This document shows, piece by piece, positions 35,850-44,878 of a stretch of 64,000 bases of DNA. The DNA lies in the NCBI GenBank assembly GCA_900105895.1, contig FNSH01000001.1:1127501-1191500 (forward strand), written 5' to 3'. The notes below the pieces were generated by a model. It was not told where the DNA came from and made no database searches. It worked only from the letters and a program-made list of their open reading frames with translations. The translations under genes were made by a program, and so were the position numbers. Source of the stretch: Atopobium minutum (GTDB lineage Bacteria; Actinomycetota; Coriobacteriia; Coriobacteriales; Atopobiaceae). How positions within the stretch are numbered: position 1 is the first letter of the stretch; each line of letters begins with the position of its first letter.

Positions 35850-38369
35850 ATGAACATTATTAAACGCAGTGGTGCAGTTGAGCAGTACGATGGCCAAAAG
35901 ATTATTCGGGCCATGCAAAAGGTTTTTGTTGCAACGTCTGAACAGATAACTCAGGCGGAGCTTGAGCAGCTTTTAGCTCAGGTAGAGGCGCGTGTGTCCA
36001 CTACGACTCAGCCAACGGTAGAGCTTATTCAAGATGTGGTTGAAGAAACCCTTATGCGTGCCGGTCACTTCCAGCAGGCAAAAAGCTACATTTTGTATCG
36101 TTCCAAGCGCAGTGAGCTGCGCAGCCAGCGCTCCGAGCTTGTCCGTCTTGCCGCGGATGAGGGCTTGCTTCCCGTTTTGTTAGGTATCGAGAAGGACTTT
36201 GAGCAAGAGCTTTACCCGCTGGATGCATGGGCTTCTCGCTTTGAAGGACTGGTCAAGCCAGAGATGACACGTGCCCAGCGCTTGGATACCTTGGCTCGTG
36301 CCGCAGTGGAGCTGTGCGATCGTGAGGCTCCGCAGTGGAGCCATATTGCCGCAAGGATCATGGCATATGCAACCCATCAGACGCTTGAGCAAACCATGGC
36401 ACGCCACGGCATTAGCAATCTGTATGACAAAATTCAGCTTCTAACGGATGCCAACCTTTATGGCAGCTATATTTTGGAGCAGTATAGCCGTGAGGAAATT
36501 TTGCAAGCGCAGGAGCTTCTCGATAATACGAGGGATAAGCTTTTTGATTATGCAGGTCTTGACCTGGTGTTGCGTCGCTACGTTATTCGTTCGCATGAGG
36601 GAGAGATCCTAGAGACTCCCCAGGAGATGTTCTTGGGCGTGGCTCTGCATCTGGCCATGAAGGAGGATCACGCCAAGCGCCTGTCTTGGGTGGCTCGGTT
36701 TTACAACATGCTGAGCACGTTGGAAGTTACTATGGCAACCCCTACGCTTTCCAATGCGCGCAAGCCTCATCACCAGTTGTCCAGCTGCTTTATTGATACG
36801 GTGCCCGATTCTTTGGAAGGTATTTACCGCAGCATTGATAACTTCTCGCAAGTGTCAAAATTTGGCGGCGGCATGGGTATGTACCTGGGTAAAGTTCGTG
36901 CTTCTGGAGGCAGTATTCGCGGCTTCCAAGGCGTTGCTGGCGGCGTCATTAGGTGGATTCGTGTTATCAATGATACGGCCGTGGCGGTAGACCAGCTGGG
37001 TATGCGCGCGGGTGCCGTGGCTGTGTATCTGGATGTATGGCATCGCGACCTTCCTGAGTTCTTGCAAATTCGCACCAATAATGGCGATGATCGTATGAAG
37101 GCGCACGATGTTTTTCCTGCGGTCTGTTACCCCGATCTATTTTGGAAGCTTGTTCAGCAAGATATGTCCCAGCAGTGGCATCTGATGGACCCGCACGAGA
37201 TTCTCACCATTAAGGGCTATGCGCTTGAGGATTACTTTGGTGAGGAGTGGGAGCGTCGCTATCTAGAGTGTGTGGCAGATCCACGTATTTCTAAACGCAG
37301 CATACCTCTGAGAGAGATAGTCCGCCTGATTATCCGTTCTGCTGTGGAGACGGGCACACCATTTGCCTTTATGCGTGATACGGTCAATCGTGCTAATCCC
37401 AATCCCCAAGCAGGCACTATTTACTGCTCAAATCTGTGTACGGAAATTGCACAAAACACCTCTGCTATGCAGACGGTTTCGCGTGAAATTGTAACGGATG
37501 AGGGCGACACCGTAGTGGTTACTACCGTGCGGCCGGGTGACTTTGTTGTGTGCAATTTAGCAAGTTTGTCGTTGGGCAACATTGATCTTGAGAACACCGC
37601 GCATCTGCGTGAGCTTACGCATACGGTGGTCCGCGCTTTGGACAACGTCATTGACCTCAACTTTTACGCTTTGCCTTACGCCAAGATTACCAACCATCGT
37701 TACCGCTCCATTGGTTTGGGCGTGAGCGGCTACCATCATATGTTGGCTAAGCGCGCTATTCGCTGGGAGAGTGAGGAGCACCTCGCGTTTGTAGATCAGC
37801 TGTTTGAGCAGATCAATCGCTTTGCCATTGAAGCTTCTTGCAATTTGGCTGCCGAGCGTGGTTCGTATGCTTTGTTTGAGGGTTCTGACTGGCAGACGGG
37901 TGCATACTTTGAAAAGCGTCAGTATGTTGGTGCACAATGGGATGAGTTGCGGGCTAAGGTTGCGGCCAATGGTATGCGCAATGCGTATTTGCTTGCGATT
38001 GCGCCCACCAGCTCTACCTCTATTCTTTCTGGTACTACAGCTGGTTTGGATCCCATCATGCAGGCATTTTTCTTGGAAGAGAAGAAAGGCATGATGCTGC
38101 CACGTATTGCCCCTGAGCTGAGCGCTGCAACCTATTGGTATTACAAGGCGGCACACACGATTGATCAGCATTGGTCTATCCGCGCGGCCGCTATCCGACA
38201 GCGCCACATTGATCAGGCACAGTCCATGAATTTGTACATCACCAACGAGTTTACTATGCGCCAGGTCCTTGATCTGTATCTGGATGCGTGGGCGCGCGGC
38301 GTAAAAACCATCTACTATGTGCGTTCCAAATCTCTTGAGGTGGAGGAATGTGAGAGCTGCGCTTCTTAA
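35850..38369 (+). CDS. nrdA: ribonucleoside-diphosphate reductase, alpha subunit (class I)
   Basis: The 839-residue large subunit reduces ribonucleoside diphosphates. An ATP-cone regulatory domain occupies about residues 1-95 (IIKRSGAVEQYDGQKIIRAM). The catalytic barrel shows HHQLSSCFIDTVPDSLEGIY, GGGMGMYLGKVRASG, the NPNPQAGTIYCSNLCTE active-site strand, and APTSSTSILSGTTAGLDP. The tail ends CESCAS, the redox Cys pair that re-reduces the site. ATG 35850 (GAGG upstream) gives the normal N-terminus; the in-frame ATG 35745 lies upstream of the NrdR boxes and is rejected. nrdB follows after 113 bases. Confidence 0.95.
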   Translation: MNIIKRSGAVEQYDGQKIIRAMQKVFVATSEQITQAELEQLLAQVEARVSTTTQPTVELIQDVVEETLMRAGHFQQAKSYILYRSKRSELRSQRSELVRLAADEGLLPVLLGIEKDFEQELYPLDAWASRFEGLVKPEMTRAQRLDTLARAAVELCDREAPQWSHIAARIMAYATHQTLEQTMARHGISNLYDKIQLLTDANLYGSYILEQYSREEILQAQELLDNTRDKLFDYAGLDLVLRRYVIRSHEGEILETPQEMFLGVALHLAMKEDHAKRLSWVARFYNMLSTLEVTMATPTLSNARKPHHQLSSCFIDTVPDSLEGIYRSIDNFSQVSKFGGGMGMYLGKVRASGGSIRGFQGVAGGVIRWIRVINDTAVAVDQLGMRAGAVAVYLDVWHRDLPEFLQIRTNNGDDRMKAHDVFPAVCYPDLFWKLVQQDMSQQWHLMDPHEILTIKGYALEDYFGEEWERRYLECVADPRISKRSIPLREIVRLIIRSAVETGTPFAFMRDTVNRANPNPQAGTIYCSNLCTEIAQNTSAMQTVSREIVTDEGDTVVVTTVRPGDFVVCNLASLSLGNIDLENTAHLRELTHTVVRALDNVIDLNFYALPYAKITNHRYRSIGLGVSGYHHMLAKRAIRWESEEHLAFVDQLFEQINRFAIEASCNLAAERGSYALFEGSDWQTGAYFEKRQYVGAQWDELRAKVAANGMRNAYLLAIAPTSSTSILSGTTAGLDPIMQAFFLEEKKGMMLPRIAPELSAATYWYYKAAHTIDQHWSIRAAAIRQRHIDQAQSMNLYITNEFTMRQVLDLYLDAWARGVKTIYYVRSKSLEVEECESCAS

Positions 38370-38482
38370 GCGCTGCCACGTGGACGCTTTTGCGCCTGCA
38401 CGGGTGCATCCCAGTGTTGCTGAGTAAGCAGATGCAGGCAAGGTAAGCAAGATATACAACAGTTACATGAAGTGGAGAGACC

Positions 38483-39541
38483 ATGACCGTTGACAAAAGC
38501 ATGAAGTTGGAGCGTCGTCCCCTGTTTAACCCACAGGGTGATATTGATGTGCGCGAGCGCCGCATGATTGGCGGCAACACCACTAACCTCAACGACTTTA
38601 ACAACATGCGCTACCAGTGGGTGAGTGACTGGTACCGCAATGCTATGAATAACTTTTGGGTTCCAGAGGAGATCAATCTGGCTCAAGACATCAAGGATTA
38701 TCCGTTGCTGTCCGAGCCTGAGCGCACCGCTTACGATAAGATCCTCAGCTTTTTGGTGTTTCTCGACAGCTTACAAAGTGCCAACCTGCCCAATGTAAGC
38801 AGCTATATTACGGCCAATGAAGTCAACCTCTGCTTGGGTATACAGACCTTCCAGGAATGTGTCCATTCTCAGAGCTACTCCTACATGCTGGACACCATTT
38901 GTTCCCCCGAGAAGCGCAATGAGATTTTGTATCAGTGGCGCGATGATGAGCACCTGCTTGCCCGCAACACCTTTATTGGCGATCTCTACAATGAGTTTTT
39001 GGCGGAGCAGAGCCCTCGCGCGCTCTTGCGTGTGTGTATGGCCAACTATATTTTGGAGGGCGTGTACTTCTACTCTGGATTTATGTTCTTCTATAATTTG
39101 GCACGCAATGGAAAAATGCCTGGTAGCGCCCAGGAAATCCGCTATATCAATCGAGACGAGAACACGCATCTGTGGCTGTTCCGCAATATTATTTCTGAGC
39201 TTCAGCGTGAAGAACCCCAGCTGTTTGACGAGAAGGTCGTCCAGGAGCTGCGTGAGATGTTGCTCGAAGGAGTGCGCCAAGAGATCGCTTGGGGTCGCTA
39301 TGTAATTGGCGATAAAATCCCTGGTCTAACGGGTGATATGGTGGAGCAGTATATCCGTTACTTGGGCAATCTTCGCTGGAGTGGCCTGGGTTATGGGCAG
39401 TTGTTTGAAGATGTGTCTGGTGAGCCTGAAGGTATGGAATGGGTATCTCAATACTCCAGCGCCAATATGGTAAAGACGGACTTCTTTGAGGCGCGTTCTA
39501 CAGCATATGCCAAATCAAGTGCTTTAGTAGATGATTTATAA
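38483..39541 (+). CDS. nrdB: ribonucleoside-diphosphate reductase, beta subunit (class I)
   Basis: The 352-residue small subunit houses the metal cofactor and radical. The expected ligands are all present: Asp95, Glu125, His128, radical Tyr132 (FQECVHSQSYSYML), Glu192 (LEGVYFYSGF), Glu226 and His229 (INRDENTHLWLF), matching the spacing of the classical di-metal site. The presence of the Tyr argues against the Tyr-less subclass. No nrdI was seen next to it, so a di-iron rather than dimanganese form is suggested but not proven. GGAG-type site (GTGGAGAG) precedes ATG 38483. Confidence 0.95.
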   Translation: MTVDKSMKLERRPLFNPQGDIDVRERRMIGGNTTNLNDFNNMRYQWVSDWYRNAMNNFWVPEEINLAQDIKDYPLLSEPERTAYDKILSFLVFLDSLQSANLPNVSSYITANEVNLCLGIQTFQECVHSQSYSYMLDTICSPEKRNEILYQWRDDEHLLARNTFIGDLYNEFLAEQSPRALLRVCMANYILEGVYFYSGFMFFYNLARNGKMPGSAQEIRYINRDENTHLWLFRNIISELQREEPQLFDEKVVQELREMLLEGVRQEIAWGRYVIGDKIPGLTGDMVEQYIRYLGNLRWSGLGYGQLFEDVSGEPEGMEWVSQYSSANMVKTDFFEARSTAYAKSSALVDDL

Positions 39542-39570
39542 GTTGTATCCGACAATACAAGTTTTCATGT

Positions 39571-39603
39571 CAGCGCTCTTCTTTATGGGAGCGCTGATTT
39601 TTA
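39571..39603 (+). terminator. terminator after nrdB
   Basis: CAGCGCTC pairs with GAGCGCTG around an 11-12 base loop and is followed by ATTTTTA. It ends the nrdAB unit. Confidence 0.75.
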
Positions 39604-39605
39604 TG

Positions 39606-39650
39606 CACGCTGTCTGTTACACGCTGTCTGTTACACGCTGTCTGTTGCAC
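39606..39650. repeat. 14-base tandem repeat, 3.2 copies
   Basis: CACGCTGTCTGTTA occurs three times head to tail (the third ends in G), plus a partial CAC. It lies just after the nrdB terminator in a non-coding stretch. Confidence 0.9.
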
Positions 39651-39856
39651 AAGCCATTCTGATGTCCGCCATCCACTGTGTAAGCCATACGGCAATTCCA
39701 AGCACAAAGATAGCCAAAGAGCCATAAAAGTGCAGGTAACCATATCTGTCACAGCTGCTGTGACAATTTGGTGCTTAACTTTGCAAAGGTCCTCGTGAAT
39801 ACTGTGAGTATGGAAGTCATAGTGTTGTTGCATAGTTAGGAAAGGCATGGGGAACC
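39651..39856. other. upstream region of the PTS operon
   Basis: This non-coding stretch completes a 315-base gap without genes. It holds the 19-base palindrome at 39747-39765 and a CTTTGCAAAG palindrome at 39779-39788. A promoter is expected here; no certain -35/-10 pair was found. Confidence 0.5.
39747..39765. promoter_or_regulatory. perfect palindrome upstream of the PTS operon
   Basis: TGTCACAGCTGCTGTGACA has two perfect 8-base arms around a 3-base centre. Its place 92 bases before the first PTS gene suggests an operator. The natural candidate binder is an unidentified sugar regulator or the PRD regulator of the operon. Confidence 0.5.
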
Positions 39857-40306
39857 ATGACGCTTTTTTCTCAAGACCACATGCTGGGGACCTTGCAGGC
39901 TGCCAATCAGGCGGAGGTATTTCAGGCGCTTGCTAACCGCGCCCAAGAGCTTGGGGTTGTCGCCAATACGTCTGCAATCATAGCCGACTACACCCAGCGT
40001 GAGGATGAAGCAACCACGGGGTTTGGCGGTGGCATTGCTATTCCTCATGCAAAGTCTGCGCAGGTTCTAACTGCGACCGTGCTGTTTGCAAAGCTTGATC
40101 CTGCGGTGGATTGGGACGCTATTGACGATAAACCCGTGGATACCGTGATCTCTTTACTGGTTCCATTGGGAGAAAACGCAGAGCACCTCAAGCTTTTATC
40201 GGCACTCAGTCGTAGGCTTGTCTACCCTGAATTTGTGCAGGTGCTCAAAAATGGAAGCACTGATGAGGTATATGAGCTTATTGCTAGTGTGCTTGCAGGA
40301 GATTAG
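39857..40306 (+). CDS. PTS system fructose-type EIIA component
   Basis: The 149-residue EIIA of the fructose/mannitol family takes phosphate from HPr and passes it to EIIB. The phosphorylated His is His64 in GGIAIPHAKSA. Other family marks are REDEATTGFGGG and ISLLVPLGENAEHLKLLSALSR. The start ATG 39857 follows GGGGAACC. The EIIBC gene follows 132 bases later, so the three domains are split over two proteins. Confidence 0.92.
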   Translation: MTLFSQDHMLGTLQAANQAEVFQALANRAQELGVVANTSAIIADYTQREDEATTGFGGGIAIPHAKSAQVLTATVLFAKLDPAVDWDAIDDKPVDTVISLLVPLGENAEHLKLLSALSRRLVYPEFVQVLKNGSTDEVYELIASVLAGD

Positions 40307-40438
40307 GCAACAAGCTGCCGAGCCGCTCAGCTAACGAAGCAACGAGCTTATGAGTTTGTTTTTGTAACGAGTTTGTTTTTGTAGGCAAATCCAGCAACAA
40401 GGATGCTGGTAAGCATAACAACGGTGAGAGGAGGGCCT

Positions 40439-41881
40439 ATGTCTCAGTCAATTGTTGCAGTAACCAATTGTCCGGCAGGTATTGCACATACCTATATGGT
40501 TGCGGAAGCAATTAAGACCAAGGGCGAGGCTGCGGGGTACGAGGTTCATGTAGAGACGCAGGGCGCAAACGGTATTGAGAACGCGCTGACTGCAGAGCAG
40601 ATCAAACGTGCCGATTACGTAATTCTTGCACTGGGTAAGGGCATGACCGATGATGACCGCGTGCGCTTTGATGGAAAGAAAATCGTAGAAGTGCCGGTAT
40701 CCAAGGCACTTAAGGATATGGATACCATCGTGTCCAATCTGGAGACACAAGCTCAGGTGTATCGTGCTACCGCGGTTGATTTGGGTGGTCGCGCAGCTAA
40801 AGAGGCATCGGTAAGCGGGCTTATGTCTCATCTTATGGCTGGAGTATCCGCTGCTCTACCCTTTGTTATTGGCGGCGGTTTGCTCATGGCCATTGGCTCT
40901 ATCATGGCTCAGTTTGGTGCACCTAATGTAGAGCCCAATGTGGAAACGGGCACAGTTGCCTCTTTGGCTTGGGTACTCAACACCATTGGTGGCTTGGGCT
41001 TCTCATTTATGGTTCCTGTTATGGGTGGCTATATCGCTCAGTCTATTGGTGGTAAGCCCGCTTTAGCACCTGCGTTTATCTGCTCTTATTTGGCAAATCG
41101 TTCTGATTTGCTGGGCACTCCTGCAAATGCAGGCTTCATTGGTGCTGTTGCTATTGGCCTGTTAGTGGGCTATTACGCCAAGGCTATGAAGGACATCAAG
41201 CTTCCAAAGAACATGCAAGGACTCATGGGCTTTTTGATCATTCCGTTTACCGCACTTCTTATCTTTGGCATCTTGACCTACTACGTGTTGGGTCCCATTG
41301 CTGCTGGTATGATGAACGGCTTGGTGACCATGCTTCAAAGCGTCCCCGAGAGCGCTCGTTTGTTTGCAGCATTTCTTGTGGGCGCTATGCTTGCCTTTGA
41401 TATGGGTGGCCCTGTTAATAAAGCAGCGTGGTTCTTCTCATTCTCATTGGTTGCCTCTGGCGTGTATGAGTGGTACGGCATCGTTGGTGTAGTAACCTTG
41501 CTACCTCCTGTAGCTGCGGCTATTGCTACTTGGATTAAGCCTGCTCTGTTTACCGAGGCAGAGCGTGACGCGGCATGGCCTGCTTTGATTGTTGGTGCAA
41601 CCACTGCTACCGAACCCGCCATTCCTTATGCCTTAGCAGCGCCTTTGCCTATGATTTCTGCGAACGTTTTGTCCGGTGGTATTGCGGGTGCTCTGTCTAT
41701 GGCGCTTGGGATTAAGCGTATGGCTCCTGGCATTGGCGTGTTTGATCCCTTGCTTGGTCTTATCACTCCGGCGCCACAGTATTACCTTGTATTCTTTGCT
41801 GGCCTTGCACTCAATGTGTTGTTTATTATCGTATTCAAGTCCGCTTGGATGAAGAGGCGCGCTCAGAAGAATAATGCGTAA
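40439..41881 (+). CDS. PTS system fructose-type EIIBC component
   Basis: The 480-residue protein has an EIIB domain with the phosphorylated Cys11 (VTNCPAGIAHTYM), then an EIIC membrane domain from about residue 115 with around nine helices (LPFVIGGGLLMAIGSIMA; LAFDMGGPVNKAA; TEPAIPYALA). It imports and phosphorylates a fructose-like sugar. ATG 40439 after GAGAGGAGGG is preferred to the in-frame start at 40403. No fruK is adjacent, so the sugar may not be plain fructose. Confidence 0.92.
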   Translation: MSQSIVAVTNCPAGIAHTYMVAEAIKTKGEAAGYEVHVETQGANGIENALTAEQIKRADYVILALGKGMTDDDRVRFDGKKIVEVPVSKALKDMDTIVSNLETQAQVYRATAVDLGGRAAKEASVSGLMSHLMAGVSAALPFVIGGGLLMAIGSIMAQFGAPNVEPNVETGTVASLAWVLNTIGGLGFSFMVPVMGGYIAQSIGGKPALAPAFICSYLANRSDLLGTPANAGFIGAVAIGLLVGYYAKAMKDIKLPKNMQGLMGFLIIPFTALLIFGILTYYVLGPIAAGMMNGLVTMLQSVPESARLFAAFLVGAMLAFDMGGPVNKAAWFFSFSLVASGVYEWYGIVGVVTLLPPVAAAIATWIKPALFTEAERDAAWPALIVGATTATEPAIPYALAAPLPMISANVLSGGIAGALSMALGIKRMAPGIGVFDPLLGLITPAPQYYLVFFAGLALNVLFIIVFKSAWMKRRAQKNNA

Positions 41882-41908
41882 GCAGCTTATATGCGCACCT
41901 GTTGTATG

Positions 41909-41941
41909 CGCGCCTGTGAGATACTTCTCACAGGCGCGTTT
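41909..41941 (+). terminator. strong hairpin after EIIBC
   Basis: CGCGCCTGTGAGA pairs with TCTCACAGGCGCG (13 bp, loop TACT) followed by a short TTTG. It may attenuate rather than fully stop transcription into the aminotransferase-like gene. Confidence 0.65.
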
Positions 41942-41968
41942 GTGCCCTTGCTCTAAGGAGGTTTTCTC

Positions 41969-43150
41969 ATGCAGCTAGAGACGCTACACTATGATTTTGA
42001 TGCCGTTATCGACCGTCGGGGTAGCTATAGCACGCAGTGGGATTATAGGGCAGATCGCTTTGGCACCAATGACGTCATTCCTTTCTCGATCTCTGATTCT
42101 GATTTTGAAGTCCCTACTCCCATAGTTGAGGCATTACAAAAGCGCTTGTCTCATCCCGTGTTTGGCTATACGCGCTGGAACCATCAGGACTTTAAACAGC
42201 CCATTGTGCAGTGGTTTTCCAGGCGTGGTGCTGCAAAGGTGGATCCAGACTGGATTGTGTATAGCCCCAGTGTCATCTACTCTGTGGCAACACTGATTCG
42301 TATGCTGTCTTGTCCAGGAGATGCGGTGGTTACGTTTATACCTCTGTATGATGGGTTTTACGGGGCAATCCAGGCAAACGGACGAGAAATGCTTCCGGTG
42401 TATATGCCTGCAGCACATGAGGGCTATCATTTTGATTTGGATGCGTTGTACGCGGCTTGTGAAAACCCACGCGCAAAAATTTTGCTTCTTACCAATCCGC
42501 ATAACCCTACGGGCAAAGTGTTTTCTCGGCAGGAGCTTACTGATATTGTGGCGATTGCCCAACAAACCCACACCTTTATTATTTCCGATGACATTCATCG
42601 TGACCTCATTTTAGGGGATGTTCCCTACACGCCTATTACAGAGATCACTACGACCGGCGTGGCGCTTGCGTGCTCCAGTTCCAAAACGTTTAATACGGCT
42701 GGGCTGATTGGCTCGTATCTTTTTATTCCAGAATCGAATATTCGTGACGAGTTTTTGGTGGAGCTCAAACAGCGCAATGCCTTGTCTAGCGTAAGCATTA
42801 TGGGTATGTATGCTCAGATGGCGGCATATACCAGTTGCGATTATTATGCAGATGGGCTGGTAGAGCATACGCGCTCAAACATGCAGCGTATCAAGGAGTT
42901 CTTGAGCAGTGCTATTCCGCGCATCAAGTTTGAAATTCCGCATGCTACCTATTTGGCTTGGATGGATATTTCTGAGTTGCAGCAAAGTTCAAAGCGCCTG
43001 CAACAGGCATGCGTAGAGCAGGGTCATGTAGGCATTATGAGCGGTGCAACCTATGGGGATGACCGCTTTATGCGCATGTGCGTGGCCTGCCCGCGGTCCA
43101 AGCTGGAGCAGGGACTTGAAGGACTGCTCAAGGGCGTGCAGAGCCTATGA
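41969..43150 (+). CDS. PatB/MalY-type PLP-dependent C-S lyase
   Basis: The 393-residue fold-type I PLP enzyme resembles MalY/PatB cystathionine beta-lyases: ISDSDFEVPTPIVEALQKRL at the N-terminus, NPHNPTGKVF, SDDIHRDLIL, and SSSKTFNTAGLIG with the PLP lysine at residue 239. Such enzymes split C-S bonds giving pyruvate, ammonia and a thiol or sulfide; MalY also represses the maltose system. Being inside a PTS operon, it could have a regulatory side role. AAGGAGG precedes ATG 41969, and its end overlaps the next start (ATGA). Confidence 0.88.
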   Translation: MQLETLHYDFDAVIDRRGSYSTQWDYRADRFGTNDVIPFSISDSDFEVPTPIVEALQKRLSHPVFGYTRWNHQDFKQPIVQWFSRRGAAKVDPDWIVYSPSVIYSVATLIRMLSCPGDAVVTFIPLYDGFYGAIQANGREMLPVYMPAAHEGYHFDLDALYAACENPRAKILLLTNPHNPTGKVFSRQELTDIVAIAQQTHTFIISDDIHRDLILGDVPYTPITEITTTGVALACSSSKTFNTAGLIGSYLFIPESNIRDEFLVELKQRNALSSVSIMGMYAQMAAYTSCDYYADGLVEHTRSNMQRIKEFLSSAIPRIKFEIPHATYLAWMDISELQQSSKRLQQACVEQGHVGIMSGATYGDDRFMRMCVACPRSKLEQGLEGLLKGVQSL

Positions 43151-44877
43151 GGCTAAACGGACGAGAAAAGCAGCTTATCCAGCTCTTACAAGAAGCTCCA
43201 GCAACAGGGCAACAATTAGCCGCAGCATTAGGCGTTTCTCGGCGTACGGTTTTGCGTGATGTCGCCCGTCTTAACACGCTTTTGGAGTCTTGCGGTGCAG
43301 GCCAGATTGAGTCGGGGCTTAATTATCGCTTGCGTATTGACTCTCCGCGTGCGTTAGATACGCTGGTGCAACATGCCTACGATGAGGCCACGGAGGTGTT
43401 GCTTGCGCTTTTGACCACGCCTTCCACAACGGTGGGCGAGCTTGCCGAGTATACTGCTCTGCCTTTGGTCACAGTGCGTCAGTCAATAGACAAACTTAAT
43501 ATGCGATTTCGGGATATTTTGCATATTACCTCGCGCGCAGGACATGGCTTGAACCTCATATTTTATAAGCTTGGTCCAGTGGATTTGCTCACGGCACTGT
43601 GTGCACAAAATAACGCTCTTAAAAATGATATCGAGCTTTTAGCCAACGCCGGTCTTACGGCCCTGGGATCTTTGGTGCCAGAGGTGGAGGAGTATCGCGC
43701 CAAGCTCAAGCCCTGGTTGTCTACCGCTCAAGTAAACATGCAGGTTAATGCCGCTATTGCAACAGCGGGGTTTGTGCATAAAACAGCTACTTCTACCAAT
43801 ACATATCGCAGTGCGCTGCGTGCGTTTATCGATAAGAAAATGCAAACGTATACCTGGCTAAGCGATAAGCGCTATGAGCTTATGGGCCTTGCAACAGACA
43901 TGCTTAATCAGCATGGCGTTCAGGGTATGAGTGCTAATCTGCCACATTTGATTTTTGCGCATGTGGCTCGCGCTTCGTTGTTTCCAACCATCATGGACGA
44001 TGAGTTTTGCACGCAGATTGAAGAATTGCGCATGGCTCATCCGTTTGAGTTTGATTTTGCCCGTATTTATTGCTCGCGTATAGAGCTTATGTACCCTGGG
44101 CTGTTATTAGAGCCAGAACTCTGTGCGCTGTATGTGATTGGCAGCTCGGCACGCGATTATACAGCGCCTACAACTATTTTGCTGGTAAGTGCTCGTAAGT
44201 CGCTGGAAGCTATCAATTGTGCGTTACTTGAACAAGCCATGAGCGATACCACCATTGTTGTGGTGGATGATCTTGCTGCTGCCGCCGCAAAGTATCGGAC
44301 ACAAAATTTTGACCTTCTTATCCGAGATGAAGCTTGCAATGGTCCTGGAGCAGATGATCTACCTTGGGATTTGCTTACCCATGGAATTTTGCGTGATAAG
44401 GACATAGCACAGCTCCAGCGCAGCGTGCTGTATACCTCATATAAAAGATCGCTTGCATCTATGTTGCCGAAAGAAAACTATGTGGCACTACAGACAAAGG
44501 GTTTGAGCTATGAGGCAACCCTCACCAAGGGTTTGGATATGCTGGTATCTTGTGGTCGCATGAGCAAAGAAGAAGCCACTGCTACTTTAGCGCGTGAGCT
44601 GCAGGCAGATCGCCTCGAGTTTAACGGCGTGGCCGTTCCTCATTGTGTGACTAAAACGCCGTCTCACAGCTTTAGGCTTTTTGCGATTTGTCCCACAACC
44701 GCTGTGCCTACACCACAGGAAGCTATTAAGCTGATCTTGATAGTGTTTGCAAGTAAGCATCAAGATGATAAGAATACGATCTTCTCGTATCTGTATTCTA
44801 CGCTGTCTTCTCAAGCGTCCATTGAGCCAAATATGAGCTATCAGCAGCTCATGGGCCTGCTCGGTTTGGAGAACTAG
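43147..44877 (+). CDS. BglG/MtlR-like PTS regulator with PRD and EIIA domains
   Basis: The 576-residue protein starts with a helix-turn-helix (TGQQLAAALGVSRRTVLRDVARL, residues about 20-43), has a second wHTH, a PRD-like helical region (NLPHLIFAHVARASLF), an EIIB-like segment (LYVIGSSARDYTAPTTILLV) and a C-terminal EIIA domain with the phospho-His in FNGVAVPHC. Such activators sense sugar flow through phosphorylation by PTS proteins. It is translationally coupled to the PatB-like gene and is the likely regulator of this operon. Confidence 0.88.
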   Translation: MRLNGREKQLIQLLQEAPATGQQLAAALGVSRRTVLRDVARLNTLLESCGAGQIESGLNYRLRIDSPRALDTLVQHAYDEATEVLLALLTTPSTTVGELAEYTALPLVTVRQSIDKLNMRFRDILHITSRAGHGLNLIFYKLGPVDLLTALCAQNNALKNDIELLANAGLTALGSLVPEVEEYRAKLKPWLSTAQVNMQVNAAIATAGFVHKTATSTNTYRSALRAFIDKKMQTYTWLSDKRYELMGLATDMLNQHGVQGMSANLPHLIFAHVARASLFPTIMDDEFCTQIEELRMAHPFEFDFARIYCSRIELMYPGLLLEPELCALYVIGSSARDYTAPTTILLVSARKSLEAINCALLEQAMSDTTIVVVDDLAAAAAKYRTQNFDLLIRDEACNGPGADDLPWDLLTHGILRDKDIAQLQRSVLYTSYKRSLASMLPKENYVALQTKGLSYEATLTKGLDMLVSCGRMSKEEATATLARELQADRLEFNGVAVPHCVTKTPSHSFRLFAICPTTAVPTPQEAIKLILIVFASKHQDDKNTIFSYLYSTLSSQASIEPNMSYQQLMGLLGLEN

Positions 44878-44878
44878 T

